Numbered from the stretch's first letter, positions 25,079 to 34,804 are shown. The stretch: 64,000 nucleotides of DNA from Heterostelium album PN500 (GCF_000004825.1 NW_008805094.1:186001-250000); one strand, 5' to 3'. Numbers and translations are program-made. Notes: a model not told the origin generated them from the sequence alone.

Positions 25079-25652
25079 TTCCCGATAAATAAGATTTTTT
25101 TAAAAAACAAAAAAAGACCAGATTTAGAATTTCAAGGAGGATTTTAAATCCTTTGAAGAAATTCAATACCCAACATATGATTGTATCCATCGAGATTTTC
25201 TAATGAACAATGGTATACTGCCATTTCTATATGTCAGAGCCATTCTTTTACCATCAATGATATTTTGGTTTCAACTTGGAAACATTCCTCAATCATTGAT
25301 ACTCAATCACCATCAATTCTAATAAGTTGCTGTCTTTTACTAGAATCAAATAAATTTTACTCCCTCAAAAGAAGAGGTGAAAGTCAACCTTATCCCGTAT
25401 TTAAATATAAATATTTTATAATTTAGATCTAATACTACTTAAATTTCTCTGTCAAGTTTTCAAAGAGATCCATGTCTTTAAAGTCATATTCTTGTCTTTA
25501 AAAATATCAATAAAAAAAATAATGATCACAAAATTTTCTTCGAAAATTCCCATATTGGATTTGGTGAAACAATTTTTTTTTTAAAATTATTACTTCTTAA
25601 TTAAATTTGTGTATATTATTTTGCACAAACACATAAATATATATTTATTGAT

Positions 25653-26811
25653 ATGGGTATATCTACTATTATTCAGAACTTCCTGTACCTCGGAGCAGCA
25701 CGGTGAGCAGTTAATTAATTGATTCTTATAGATATCTTATCTTAACTAATGTTTTAAATGTTAAAAACACAGAGATACAAAGAATGAACAGGAAATGAAA
25801 AAACTAAGAATATCTCATATAGTTAGTTGTGCAGGACAAGTTAAATTTCCACAAAATTATTCAATTCTTGTAAGTGTTATAATATTATTGGTTTTGTTAC
25901 TTAAGTAACAAGATAGAATAGAATATTAAGATGCATTATTAACTTTTCAATTCAATATATAGAAAGCACATAATTTAGAAGATGAACCAGAACAAGATAT
26001 TCTTACATTCATAGAGGAATCATTTCAATTCATTGAGAAAGCACGTTCTGAAAATGGCATAGTTTTCGTACATTGTTTGGCTGGCAAGAGTAGGAGTCCT
26101 ACCATTATCATTGCCTACTTGATGAGGATGCAACAGGTACCACTGAAACAGATCTATCATTTGGTGTACGAAGCTAGAGATCTCATACAACCAAACGATG
26201 GATTCATGATGCAATTACTTCAACTAGAAACTAAACTTCTCGGTTCAACATCGTTTGAAGTAAACGAATGGAAAAATATCAAACCAAGACATAATAAGAA
26301 GACAAGACTAACATTTGTTCAACACATAAAGAAACAAGAAAAGAATGAACAATCTTCATCTTCAGATAGTAACAATGATGATAATAATAATAATAATGAG
26401 AATAATCAAAATAGTGAAGAGGAAATGAAGAGATTGAATGAAGAGATTCAAGCTATAGCATTGTCAACGAAATTCAATCATACCGCTCATCTAAAGAATG
26501 AAATTATCGATAAGATCAATGAGTATTTGGAACAGATATTGACTGTGGAAGTGTTATTAAAGGCGATTGGCAATGTAGATAATCTATACTCGACACTCTC
26601 AAATTCGGTGTTTACTCATAAACGTGTTGGACCTCTGATGGGTCAAATAAAGAAACATGTCGGTAAAGAACTATTCACACAAACATCTGGTGGTGAATAT
26701 CTTCGATCAAAAGACGATAGAATCGAATGGAAAGACATTGCAAACCTAATGGAATCAAGAATCATTTTATTATTAGAAAAAGAGGTATTTCAAAAGAAAC
26801 TTTTACTGTAA
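25653..26811 (+). CDS. Dual-specificity protein phosphatase with helical C-terminal extension
   Basis: Exons 25653-25702, 25773-25869 and 25963-26811 give 331 aa. The first junction uses donor GTGAGC. At the AGAG acceptor the upstream AG is right, because using the next one gives an immediate stop. The protein opens MGISTIIQNFLYLGAAR, the normal DUSP start. The active-site loop VFVHCLAGKSRSPTIIIAYL carries the nucleophile Cys87 and Arg93 of the HCX5R motif. The Asp-containing stretch HNLEDEPEQDI before it should hold the general acid. The catalytic domain ends near residue 145. A linker rich in Asp, Asn and Ser (about 175-200) leads to a 120-residue helical domain without low complexity that I do not recognise. 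Substrate is unknown; MAP-kinase or atypical DUSP roles are both possible. Confidence 0.9.
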
Positions 26812-27740
26812 CAATAAAAGTAATAATAATAATCATAAACAATCATAATAATAACTATGCTATTGAAGTTATTGTTATTAATTTTAATAAACAATAGTAG
26901 TAGTAGTAATACAATCAATCAATCATTATCATATCAACGTCATAATCATCGATTCATATGATATAACATTAATAATAGTAGAAGTAATAATAACAATAAG
27001 TAACAGTGAAACGGTACATCATTAAATAATGATAGGAATGTAGTAATAGTAGTGATATACAATGAAAATGAACATTCAATCAATATAAAACAAACCACAA
27101 ATAAATGTGTATTGGTTACATAATTTTTTTGATCATTTTATTCAAAAATATTATTGTATAGATAATTTTGAATTATCTGATGTTGTTATAGATAACCATT
27201 ATTAGATTGTCTTTTTACAATTTTTTTGAATTGTGAATTGTGGTTGTTTTTTTATTTTTATGTTGTTATTTATTTATTTTTGATTAAAATTATAATTATT
27301 TTCGGGTGAATTGTAAAATAAAACTAACAGATATCAACAAACCAAAATTATAAAAAAAACAAAACGAAAGAGATAAAAACAAATTTTTTGATAATAATAG
27401 ATAAACATTAAATTTTTAATGTAAAATGGAATTCCTAAGGTGGTCATACAACAACAATGTAGTTTTAGTGACGAGTGTGTGTTGTTTGTTGTATCTGATC
27501 TGTATACTTTCATGAACAAACAAGCCTATTAATCATTTTATTTGATTTATTTTTGTTAAACCAAAAATAAAAAAAGAATATAAATAATTTTTATAAATCA
27601 AATTATTATAGATATAAAAAATTAAATTATTATTCTCTGTAATTAAATTAATCATATAAATAACTTTTCTTTAATCAACTATAAACTATTTTATTATTTT
27701 TATTTTATTAAGAAAAAAACATATAAAAATTATTTGCAAA
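26812..27740. other. AT-rich intergenic region
   Basis: Plus-strand spacer rich in AAT/TAG trinucleotide repeats (26820-26920) and A/T runs. A 61-codon minus-strand frame near 27334-27519 is A/T-run sequence without coding character. Nothing else is supported. Confidence 0.5.
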
Positions 27741-28298
27741 ATGGAAAACGATTATGAAACAGAATCAAATATCAGTAGTGAATCATGGTATAATTTGGTT
27801 GGAGAGGAAATATTGTCAGATTTAGACAATTTTTATGAATTGGATTCTGATTCTTTCGATTGTTGGGAATCAGATATGGAAGATGAAAAAGAAATTTTGG
27901 TTGGTGAAACTATTTCGTTCGAAAAGGAATTGGAGAATGAATCTGAATATAGAAGAAAACCAAAAATTAGAAAATATTCAATCGATTATGTTCATCAACC
28001 TTCAATATTATCGAAATCAATGATTTTTTCGCTACACTATAACATCGAACAGATTTCAAAAGAAGTTGCATCAAAGTACCTATTAATTATTTAAATTAAA
28101 AAATAATTTAAAGATTATGCTAATATTTTGAAATTTCTTTTTATTTTATTTAGTTGTATTTTTGCATCGAAAAGAACATCAAAGAAAGTTAAAAAGATTA
28201 GTTATGTCGTAAGAGATCAATGCCGTAAAGCATCAAGAGAAACAGTTGAGCTAATGCATAAATCAAGAGTTCAAAAGAATCTATTACTTGTCCAATGA
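27741..28298 (+). CDS. Small acidic-to-basic protein, unknown
   Basis: Exons 27741-28075 and 28154-28298 (phase 2) give 159 aa. The N-terminal 85 residues are acidic (MENDYETESNISSESWYNLV, then many Asp/Glu), and the C-terminal third, mostly exon 2, is basic (FASKRTSKKVKKISYVVRDQ). Exon 2 keeps an open frame across all 48 codons to a TGA, which supports the intron even though the donor GTACCT is poor. I do not recognise a family. The polarity, acidic then basic, is common in nuclear or chromatin-associated proteins, but that is only a hint. Compact and AT-rich, it is likely a dictyostelid-specific gene. Confidence 0.6.
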
Positions 28299-28513
28299 TT
28301 AAATTAATTAATTAGTTAATTAAAAATCTTTGTATCTCTTAATTGAAATGTTAATAATATTATTTGTAAAGGCGCCAAAATAATAAATACAAACCACCAT
28401 ATTTTTTAAAAAAAAGTACTAGTTTAAAATTGTTTTCCTTTTTTTTTAGTTTTTAAAATAATTATAATTATATTTATTTTATAAGAAAATAAACATAATG
28501 AAATAAATTATTA

Positions 28514-29864
28514 TTATTGTGTTAGGATCTCTGCGCCATTGTCTGTCACTAAAATAGTATGTTCAAATTGTGCTGCCCATCCACCTTCTGTAGATGAAAT
28601 TGTCCAATTGTCATCCCACATCTTCCAATCTGTAAATGGTTTTGTACTTTCAACTAAAATAGGTTCTATATTTGAAAATAATAAACAAAAAATATTAATA
28701 AACATATTAAAGTTAATAATACTACAATTAACAATATTTACCAATTGTAAAAATCATATCTTTCTTTATAATATAATCTAAATCGTTTGCAACTTGGAAA
28801 ATAAATGGGGGTGTATGAAATTCTTTACCAATACCATGTGCTGTAAATTCAATTGGAATACTAAATGAATGTTTATGTGCAACAGCTCTTGAAAATTTAA
28901 ACAGACAGTTAAAATTAGATATGTTTAGTTGTTTCTTTCATGAAATAATAATAATTTGATTTACTTACTGAATTGCTTTACCGATATCACTGAATGGTCT
29001 ATCTGGTTTGACAGCTTTAATACCGGCATCCAATGCCATCTTTGTGACTTCAATGAGTTTGGCGGCGGCACTATCGATTTGACCAACGGTGAATGTCGCA
29101 GAGGTATCACCATGATAGCCTTTGTAGTATACGGTGATATCGATGTTTATGATATCGCCATCTTGCAGTGGACGACTATCGGGTATGCCATGACAGATGA
29201 TCTCATTGATCGATGTGCAAATCGATTTCGGATAGCCTTTGTAACCGAGTGTCGATGGATATGCATCGCGACGAACGATCTCTGCGTGAACAGCTCGATC
29301 GATTTCATCGGTGGTGATTCCAGCTCTCACCATCTTACCGGCAAACTCTAGAATTTCTTTGGCCAACTTGCAAGATGCTCGCATTCCTTTGATATCTTCG
29401 GCCGACGCCACTGTAATGTCGTCTTCCAGATCGTATTCGCGAAGTGGTTCGCCATTGGCATACGGAGGATAGGGAATAGTGGTGGGAACATCGAGTTTCG
29501 GTGATACGACACCCGCCACCACCAAATGTTGCGAATTCCTGCTGAGTTGATGCTCCATTGTTCTACGTTCTTTTCTGTTCATCGGCTTAGACTGAGTGGC
29601 TGGTGGTTTTCCATAGGCATCGTTTGTTTGTTGCTTTACGAAATCTTCCAATTCTTTTGATTCTTTCTTTCTATCTCTATCTGAAGAGGAAGAAGAATAG
29701 AATCTATTGTTATAACCATTATTATAATTTAATCTCTGTAATGTATTTCTATCAGCTGCACCTGTTGTTGTAGTTGCTGTCAATGATAAAAATAAACTTT
29801 TGCTACTTCCATTTACTAAATTTACAAATCTAGATTTGTTATTAACAAATCTATTTAACATCAT
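28514..29864 (-). CDS. map1d: Methionine aminopeptidase type I, organellar (MAP1D-like)
   Basis: Exons 29864-28969, 28887-28742 and 28665-28514 give 397 aa. The five metal ligands of the pita-bread fold are all present: Asp242 and Asp253 (NIDITVYYKGYHGDTSATF), His316 (TAHGIG), Glu348 (FTIEP) and Glu382 (QFEHT), with the expected 11-residue spacing of the first pair. The first 60 residues (MMLNRFVNNKSRFVNLVNGS, then Ser/Arg/Asn-rich) are a likely mitochondrial presequence, and an extra 80-residue linker precedes the catalytic domain, as in mitochondrial MetAP1D. The enzyme removes the initiator Met after deformylation. The exon pieces in the third exon look like an isolated ORF but splice cleanly in phase. 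Confidence 0.94.
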
Positions 29865-30000
29865 CTTTGTTTGATATTTTTTATTTTATAAGATAATCAT
29901 CGCAATGACAAAAAAACGAGTACTTTAAAATTTTTTTTGGAACCTTTTTTGCAAATTTTTTTAAAGAACATTTGAATTAAATATTTAATGTAATATCTTA

Positions 30001-30202
30001 TTATTTATCACCACCCCTTCTCGCCAATACGTTTTCTTTCTCCATTTTAATTAGATATTGTTCTCTAGAAGGTGATTTATCTAGTGTAGATTTTCTTAAT
30101 CTTGATGTGTTTGTTGGAGGAAATGAAGCGGGAGATGGTATGGAATTATGAACTGAACTACTTTGTGTTGGTTTGGTTGATGGTGTTTTACTATTCCCTA
30201 GA
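30001..30202 (-). CDS. Orphan coding exon with no visible start
   Basis: After a TTTGAAG acceptor (exon from 30202) the minus strand reads LGNSKTPSTKPTQSSSVHNS, continues with Pro/Ser/Thr-rich sequence and ends KMEKENVLARRGGDK at the TAA at 30001-30003. The last 30 residues (SRLRKSTLDKSPSREQYLIK) have varied composition and good codon use, so the frame looks real. Upstream to 30515 there is no ATG at all on this strand, and an in-frame TGA blocks extension without an intron. The 5' exon would have to overlap the neighbouring plus-strand gene, or this is a remnant. Alternative: only the 14-codon MEKENVLARRGGDK is translated. Confidence 0.4.
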
Positions 30203-30514
30203 CTTCAAACAAAAATATTAAATCTTAATATTCAAGTTCTATTTCTAATAACAAGTTCAATACAGTCAAACCTATTTTTTTTAAATTTTACTTTTTTGTT
30301 TTTTACTAACTGGTTGGTTTACCACACAAGAAGATTCAAATTGGGAGTTAGATTCTTTGCGTTGGTTTTGTGCTCAAATAAATTATAACAGATTTTATAT
30401 GATTTTGCAATCAATTGTTACAATCAAACACACTACAGATAAAATCTAAAAGTTTTTAAAAATTGTAGAAAAAATAAATAGATTTAATATATCTATTCAG
30501 TGCAGCAATCAAAA

Positions 30515-32243
30515 ATGGCTAACGAGTATAGAGATTACTTTAAACCGCTTATTGATTTAGAGTATGCTGTTATCTCAGAGAGTATGTCATTACATATTTT
30601 CTGATGATGTCTAACATTCATATTAACTTGTTGTGTAATATTATATTTATAGAATCGTATAATAAAAACATCCAATTGGTCAAGAGGGATGAACTCTTTA
30701 ATCACTATTTAGATAGATTCATTGGTCTAAATGAACAGAAATTAATTACCTTTATATTTAGTTCACACCAGGTCAAGAGAAAAGGTAAAAAAGATGTTAA
30801 TCAATATCTTTATTTGGTTGTAAGTTATATAGTTTTACAACAATGAATTAATATTAATTATAATAATTATAATAATAATAATAGGAAATAGTTAATAGAG
30901 ATCAAGAAATGATAGATGCACGTGTTAAACTTTATCGAAAGTTTATAGATGACCGAATTGCTAGTAATCAGAAGAATATGATAACACAAACACCACCACA
31001 ACCAGTTAGTAAAAATAATAATAATAGTAATAATAATAATAATGATATAAAACTACCATTAAAACCAAAATTAGAGGATACAAGTTTGCAAAAACAGATA
31101 GTCACAACACAACAAACAATTGAAAAACAAAAAGAGTTGATACAAAGTTGGCAACGACAACTACCACTGAGACTAGAGGACACGAGTGCGCAAAAACAGA
31201 TATTCACAACACAACAACAAACAATCGATAAACAGAAAGAGTTAATACTGAATTTGCAACTACAGTTACAACAACTTAAGAAACGCCACCAAGAGGAGCT
31301 AGAACAGACAACTAAAGGCTGGCAGGAAATCGTGGAGAATCAAAGAGATTATCAACAGCAACAATACGAAGATAATTTGAAGGCGATGCAAACGATGGCC
31401 GATCAACATCAAGAGGAGCTGGAACACAAACAAGAGACAATCAAAAGCTGGGAGGAAATGGTGGAGAATCAGAGACAGTATCAACAGAGACAACACGAAG
31501 AGAATTTAAAGGCTAGACAAATAATGGTGGAAGAACATCAAGTGGCATTGAACAATTGGGCAAAAATAACAGAACAAAACAAACATTCTATTCAGAATTG
31601 GATGAAAACCGCACAGTACAATCGAGAACAAACTCAAGTATGGATGGATATTGCACAACAAAAACAGGAAACAATACAAAAGATGATCGATGAACGAAAA
31701 GCGCCAGATCCACCAATCAGTCTACAACGCAAAGAGGAGTCATTTCAACAAATCAAACAACAATATTTGGGTGTACAGACTTCAGCGAAACAAATAATTG
31801 ACCAAATAATGGATAGATTCTATAAAGAAAATGAAGAAGAAAAAGAAAAAGAGAAAGAGAAAGAAAAAGATAAAGAGAAAGATAAAGAGAAAGAGAAAGA
31901 GAAAGAGAAAGAGAAAGAGAAAGAGAAAGAGAAAGAGAAAGAGAAAGAGAAAGAGAAAGAGAAAGAGAAAGAGAAAGAGAAAGAGAAAGAGAAAGAAAAA
32001 GAAAAAGAAAAAGAAAAAGAAAAAGAAAAAGAAAAAGAAAAAGAAAAAGAAAAAGAAAAAGAAAAAGAAAAAGAGAAAGAGAAAGAGAATGAAAAAGAGA
32101 AAGTGAAGGTGAAGGTGGAGGAGAAAGAGAAAGAGAAGGTGGAGGAGAAAGAGAAAGAGAAGGCGGAGGAGAAAGAGAAAGAGAAGGTGGAGGAGAAAGA
32201 AAAAGAAAAGGAGGAAGAGAAAGATGAAGGAAAAAGAGAATGA
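30515..32243 (+). CDS. Coiled-coil protein with long Lys-Glu tract
   Basis: Exons 30515-30581, 30653-30819 and 30885-32243 give 530 aa (MANEYRDYFKPLIDLEYAVI...). The first 110 residues are an ordinary, probably helical domain I do not recognise. An Asn run is followed by a coiled coil made of Gln-rich near-repeats (QKQIVTTQQTIEKQKELIQS-type, about 30 residues, several copies), then from 31831 a Lys-Glu tract encoded by gaaaaa/gagaaa hexamers. The frame ends in a stop at 32241-32243 just after KEEEKDEGKRE, but a second frame, offset by one base and open from about 32113, continues with the same charged style (see the next entry). The two may form one gene broken by an indel in the repeat, either in nature or in the assembly. 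Confidence 0.7.
31836..32215 (+). repeat. GAGAAA/GAAAAA hexanucleotide tract
   Basis: About 380 bp is made almost only of gagaaa, gaaaaa and, toward the end, ggaggagaaa variants, read as (KE)n in the coding frame and (KR)n in the next frame. Such a tract is prone to slippage in replication and to collapse in assembly, which bears on the frame break beside it. Confidence 0.9.
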
Positions 32244-32979
32244 AAAAGAGAAAGAGAAACAACTTAAACGTTTCCAGCCTGAAGAAGAAGATAATGGTGA
32301 TGATAATGTTAGATATGGATATGGACACGGACATGGGTATGGACATGGATATGGGAATGTGAATGGAAATGGATATGGATACGGAAATGGGTATGGACAT
32401 GGATATGGATTTGGATATGGGAATGGAAAAGGGAATGGAAATGGGCATGGTAATGGACATGGTAATGGACGTGGACATGATCACGATCATGTTCATATTG
32501 AATGTCAGTGTGATGATATCATTCCAATCGATGATGATGAAAAGAAGGAGTTGAAGATGTTAATCATTACAAACACAGTTAGTGATATCAAACTAAAACT
32601 AGCGAAATTTTTTGATTTTGGTGAAGATATTTTTTACCACACACACAAAGATTTCATTAGTCGATTTATCAATGAATATATAGAAGCTGACTCGAACAAA
32701 GCTCGACCTATAATCAGAGCATTGAAAAAGAAGATAAGAACTAACAATAACAACAATAATAATAATAATAATAATAATAATCAACCAAGAAAGAAATTAA
32801 AGAGAGAGAATGAGGAAAGTAAAGATCAAGACGATTCTGATACATCTAACCAGATGGAAATTGAATCTGATGATAGTGAATCAGATATTGAAGCACCAAA
32901 GAGTTGTTGTCATTTCAAGTATCCAATTCGTGTAGATGATCATTCTGAGGATATAGGAGCATCCTTCCATGGAGAATAA
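32224..32979 (+). CDS. Gly/His/Tyr-rich repeat protein frame (possible continuation of the Lys-Glu gene)
   Basis: This frame of 251 codons begins with an ATG inside the charged tract (MKEKENEKEKEKQLKRFQPE). It then has a Gly-Tyr-His-Asn-rich repeat built on gga-tat/cat units (GYGHGHGYGHGYGNVNGNGY), a His/Asp cluster RGHDHDHVHIECQCDD, a globular-looking segment of about 90 residues (LKMLIITNTVSDIKLKLAKF ... FISRFINEYIEAD), an Asn run and an acidic tail ending HSEDIGASFHGE. It overlaps the previous gene by 20 bp in another frame and has no promoter-like spacer, so it is probably the natural C-terminus of that gene. The His/Cys cluster could bind metal; that is inference. Confidence 0.55.
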   Translation: MKEKENEKEKEKQLKRFQPEEEDNGDDNVRYGYGHGHGYGHGYGNVNGNGYGYGNGYGHGYGFGYGNGKGNGNGHGNGHGNGRGHDHDHVHIECQCDDIIPIDDDEKKELKMLIITNTVSDIKLKLAKFFDFGEDIFYHTHKDFISRFINEYIEADSNKARPIIRALKKKIRTNNNNNNNNNNNNNQPRKKLKRENEESKDQDDSDTSNQMEIESDDSESDIEAPKSCCHFKYPIRVDDHSEDIGASFHGE

Positions 32980-33284
32980 CTGCAGACCAATGTAAGAAAA
33001 GTGTGAACAGTAATCATTCTTGCTTATCAATAAATATACATATGTATATTCAAATTTTAACAATGCTTAATGAATAGCTTTAATCAAAACAATCATAATA
33101 CTTCTTATAAATTCTTTTATAAATAAAATTAAATAATAAAAAGAAATAAAAGATAAATTATATTTTTTGAAAGCTTTTTATTTAATAAAATGATATATAT
33201 TGAGGTTGTAAAAATAATTTTAAATTTTTTAAAACCATTGTTGAATCTTGAATTTCAGCATAAATGTCAACGAACATAGGATGT
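32980..33284. other. Convergent spacer
   Basis: AT-rich 3' region between the plus-strand repeat gene and the minus-strand gene ending at 33285, with AATAAA-like sites on both strands. Its right end is the left arm of the 21-bp inverted repeat described separately. Confidence 0.5.
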
Positions 33285-33344
33285 TTATCCAGGTATAGTT
33301 TCTTGGAAATCCTCGAAAATGTCAACTATACCTGGATAAACATC
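33280..33344. repeat. 21-bp perfect inverted repeat over a stop codon
   Basis: The left arm 33280-33300 and right arm 33324-33344 are exact reverse complements, with a 23-base spacer. The stop codon of the minus-strand gene (33285-33287) lies inside the left arm, and the right arm encodes SDVYPGIV in the protein. The mRNA would therefore end its coding region in a long hairpin. Confidence 0.85.
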
Positions 33345-33884
33345 GCTGGCAACTGATATATTTTCCGGCCACTCAAGCTGCAAGTCCTGGACAAGAAAAC
33401 GAGCATATTTCTGACAATTCACCTCAGAACCCCAAACTCTTTCACCTTTGCATATATTCTTAATGAAGAAATTGTATCTTACTAGAGCCCCAGAGCACAG
33501 GAGACTTGGCTCGGTACAGTCGACTTGTTGGCTTCCCTCAAGAATGACAGAAGGTATCTTTCCAAGACGAATGAGCTTTGTGTGAATTGGGGAACGGCAA
33601 CCACGGAATGAAGAAAAACCTACTTCCAATGAAGTACCATAATTTGGCAAATTCAAATGGAACTCCATTCCTAATACTATTTCATCATTTGATTCTCCAT
33701 AGATGTCTACTAAAACAAAGTAGTGGCGAGTACTAGTACCAGATGAATCCTTTCCAGTACTGATTCCCAAGTATGTGTCCAAGACTAACTCTTGGTTGAC
33801 AACGTTTTTTGGAAAGGGTTGTACTTTGATGTTCATCTTTATTTCTTCTGGAAAAATACAACCTTTGAAATATGATGATCCCAT
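33285..33884 (-). CDS. Unknown 199-aa protein, single exon
   Basis: The frame starts at the ATG at 33884 (MGSSYFKGCIFPEEIKMNIK) and ends at 33285. There is no low complexity, membrane segment or signal peptide. The alternating hydrophobic pattern and scattered Cys (CIFPEE, FRGCRSPIHTKL, VDCTEPSLLCSGALVRYNFF, NICKGERVWGSEVNCQKYAR) suggest a mostly beta fold. I do not recognise the family. The lack of introns and of repeats, and the balanced composition, differ from its neighbours, so a recently acquired or fast-evolving gene is possible. The C-terminus SDVYPGIVDIFEDFQETIPG includes sequence encoded by the 21-bp inverted repeat, so the present stop may be secondary. Confidence 0.7.
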   Translation of the reverse strand: MGSSYFKGCIFPEEIKMNIKVQPFPKNVVNQELVLDTYLGISTGKDSSGTSTRHYFVLVDIYGESNDEIVLGMEFHLNLPNYGTSLEVGFSSFRGCRSPIHTKLIRLGKIPSVILEGSQQVDCTEPSLLCSGALVRYNFFIKNICKGERVWGSEVNCQKYARFLVQDLQLEWPENISVASDVYPGIVDIFEDFQETIPG

Positions 33885-34471
33885 TCTTATAGATTGAAAA
33901 CTAGAATTTATAGCAAATTAATTTTCAATTATATATTAAAATATAAATAAATATTTTGAAAAAAAATTAAATGTAAATAGTAAAATAAACAAATGTCATT
34001 TATAAAAGGTTATCCATTTCTATTTGAGATGCAACTTCCAAAATTTAATTCTTATTATTAAAAATTTAATCACATAGAAATAAAATTGAATTCTGCTATT
34101 TTGAGATGTCATATATTTAAATAAAATAAAAAAAATTTTTACATTAGATTTATAATAAAACCAAAAAACATTCATTTTTGCATTTAACAACTTGGAAACT
34201 TTTCTATCAAAAATAATGATTTTTCCAAGTTTTTAAATCAAAAATGAATGTGTGGATAACAACTATCCCAAACAAATGATAGTAAGGGTTAAGGAAACCA
34301 CAATAATAATTAGGTCATATCACCCCTGTGTAAATATTTGGATCCCAAAATAGAAATTTGGGATGATTCCCTTTTTTTTGTACCTTTGGTGAAAAGTGAA
34401 AAAAAACAACAAAAAATTTTATTCTTTGTAATTCAAATTCTTTCTGTATCATTTATACATTAAAGATAGTG
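33885..34471. other. Divergent spacer with a palindromic element
   Basis: The spacer lies between the unknown minus-strand gene and COX16. Besides A/T runs it holds an 84-bp palindrome (34168-34251) and a smaller dyad at 34342-34364 (atcccaaa ... tttgggat). Sequence from 34250 to 34330 is less A/T-biased than typical spacer but has no open frame of note. Confidence 0.5.
34168..34251. repeat. 84-bp near-perfect palindrome, MITE-like
   Basis: The left arm 34168-34199 pairs with the right arm 34222-34251. The outer 13 bases (acattcatttttg against caaaaatgaatgt) are exact. The inner block (atttaacaacttggaaa against tttccaagtttttaaat) has one mismatch, and one unpaired base lies between them. The central loop is 22 bases. 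The size, non-coding location and AT-rich arms fit a miniature inverted-repeat element, but I see no clear target-site duplication. Confidence 0.65.
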
Positions 34472-34800
34472 ATGAGATTCAATTTTAAAAAGAATTCTTT
34501 GATGTACACAGTTGTACCTATGCTAGGTGTGACTGGTATTTCATTTTTAGCACTACAGCACTTCATGGGTCATAAATATGATCGTTGGGATCAAAAACGT
34601 TTAGGTGATCCAAACAAGAGAAAAACAACAAGTTTAGAAGAAGAATATGAGGTATATTGTTGATACTATCTTTAATTTTAACTATATATATACTCATTCA
34701 TAAAAACAAACAATAGAAAATGACAAAGAAAGTAGATTTATCAAATTGGGAGAGTAAACCTGTACCAGGTAGCCAAGGTTATAAAGATGATAATAATTAA
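34472..34800 (+). CDS. cox16: COX16, cytochrome c oxidase assembly factor
   Basis: Exons 34472-34651 and 34717-34800 (phase 0) give 87 aa. The start is the ATG at 34472; an in-frame GTG just before it is ignored. The sequence follows COX16 along its length: a short basic N-terminus with KKNSLMYTVVPMLGVTGIS (single membrane segment, residues about 11-30), a KYDRWDQKR block (Y-D-x-x-x-x-K/R in human COX16), then TTSLEEEYEKM matching SLE-x-EYEK, and a C-terminal W-E-x-K/R-P-x-P stretch. COX16 is an inner-membrane protein that helps insert copper into COX2 during complex IV assembly. Without the small second exon, the Lys that completes EYEK and the Trp-Pro tail are lost. Confidence 0.92.
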
Positions 34801-34804
34801 GCAA

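Larger units (their letters stand above)
24618..25652. other. Repeat- and hairpin-rich intergenic region
   Basis: The region holds the dispersed 3'-flank repeat copy A (24680-24811), a 13-bp perfect hairpin (25050-25078), and an 81-codon plus-strand frame at 25181-25426 that starts MYPSRFSNEQWYTAISICQS. That frame has rather even composition and no low-complexity runs, so it may be a relic of an older gene. It has no recognisable family, and its flanks show no clean exon structure. The rest is A/T runs up to the phosphatase ATG. Confidence 0.45.

Noticed and set aside
31753-32496. Long minus-strand frame encoding Ser/Leu/Phe repeats
   Set aside because: It is the reverse of the Lys-Glu hexamer tract and the Gly-Tyr repeat; the plus strand has introns, a start and coding composition.
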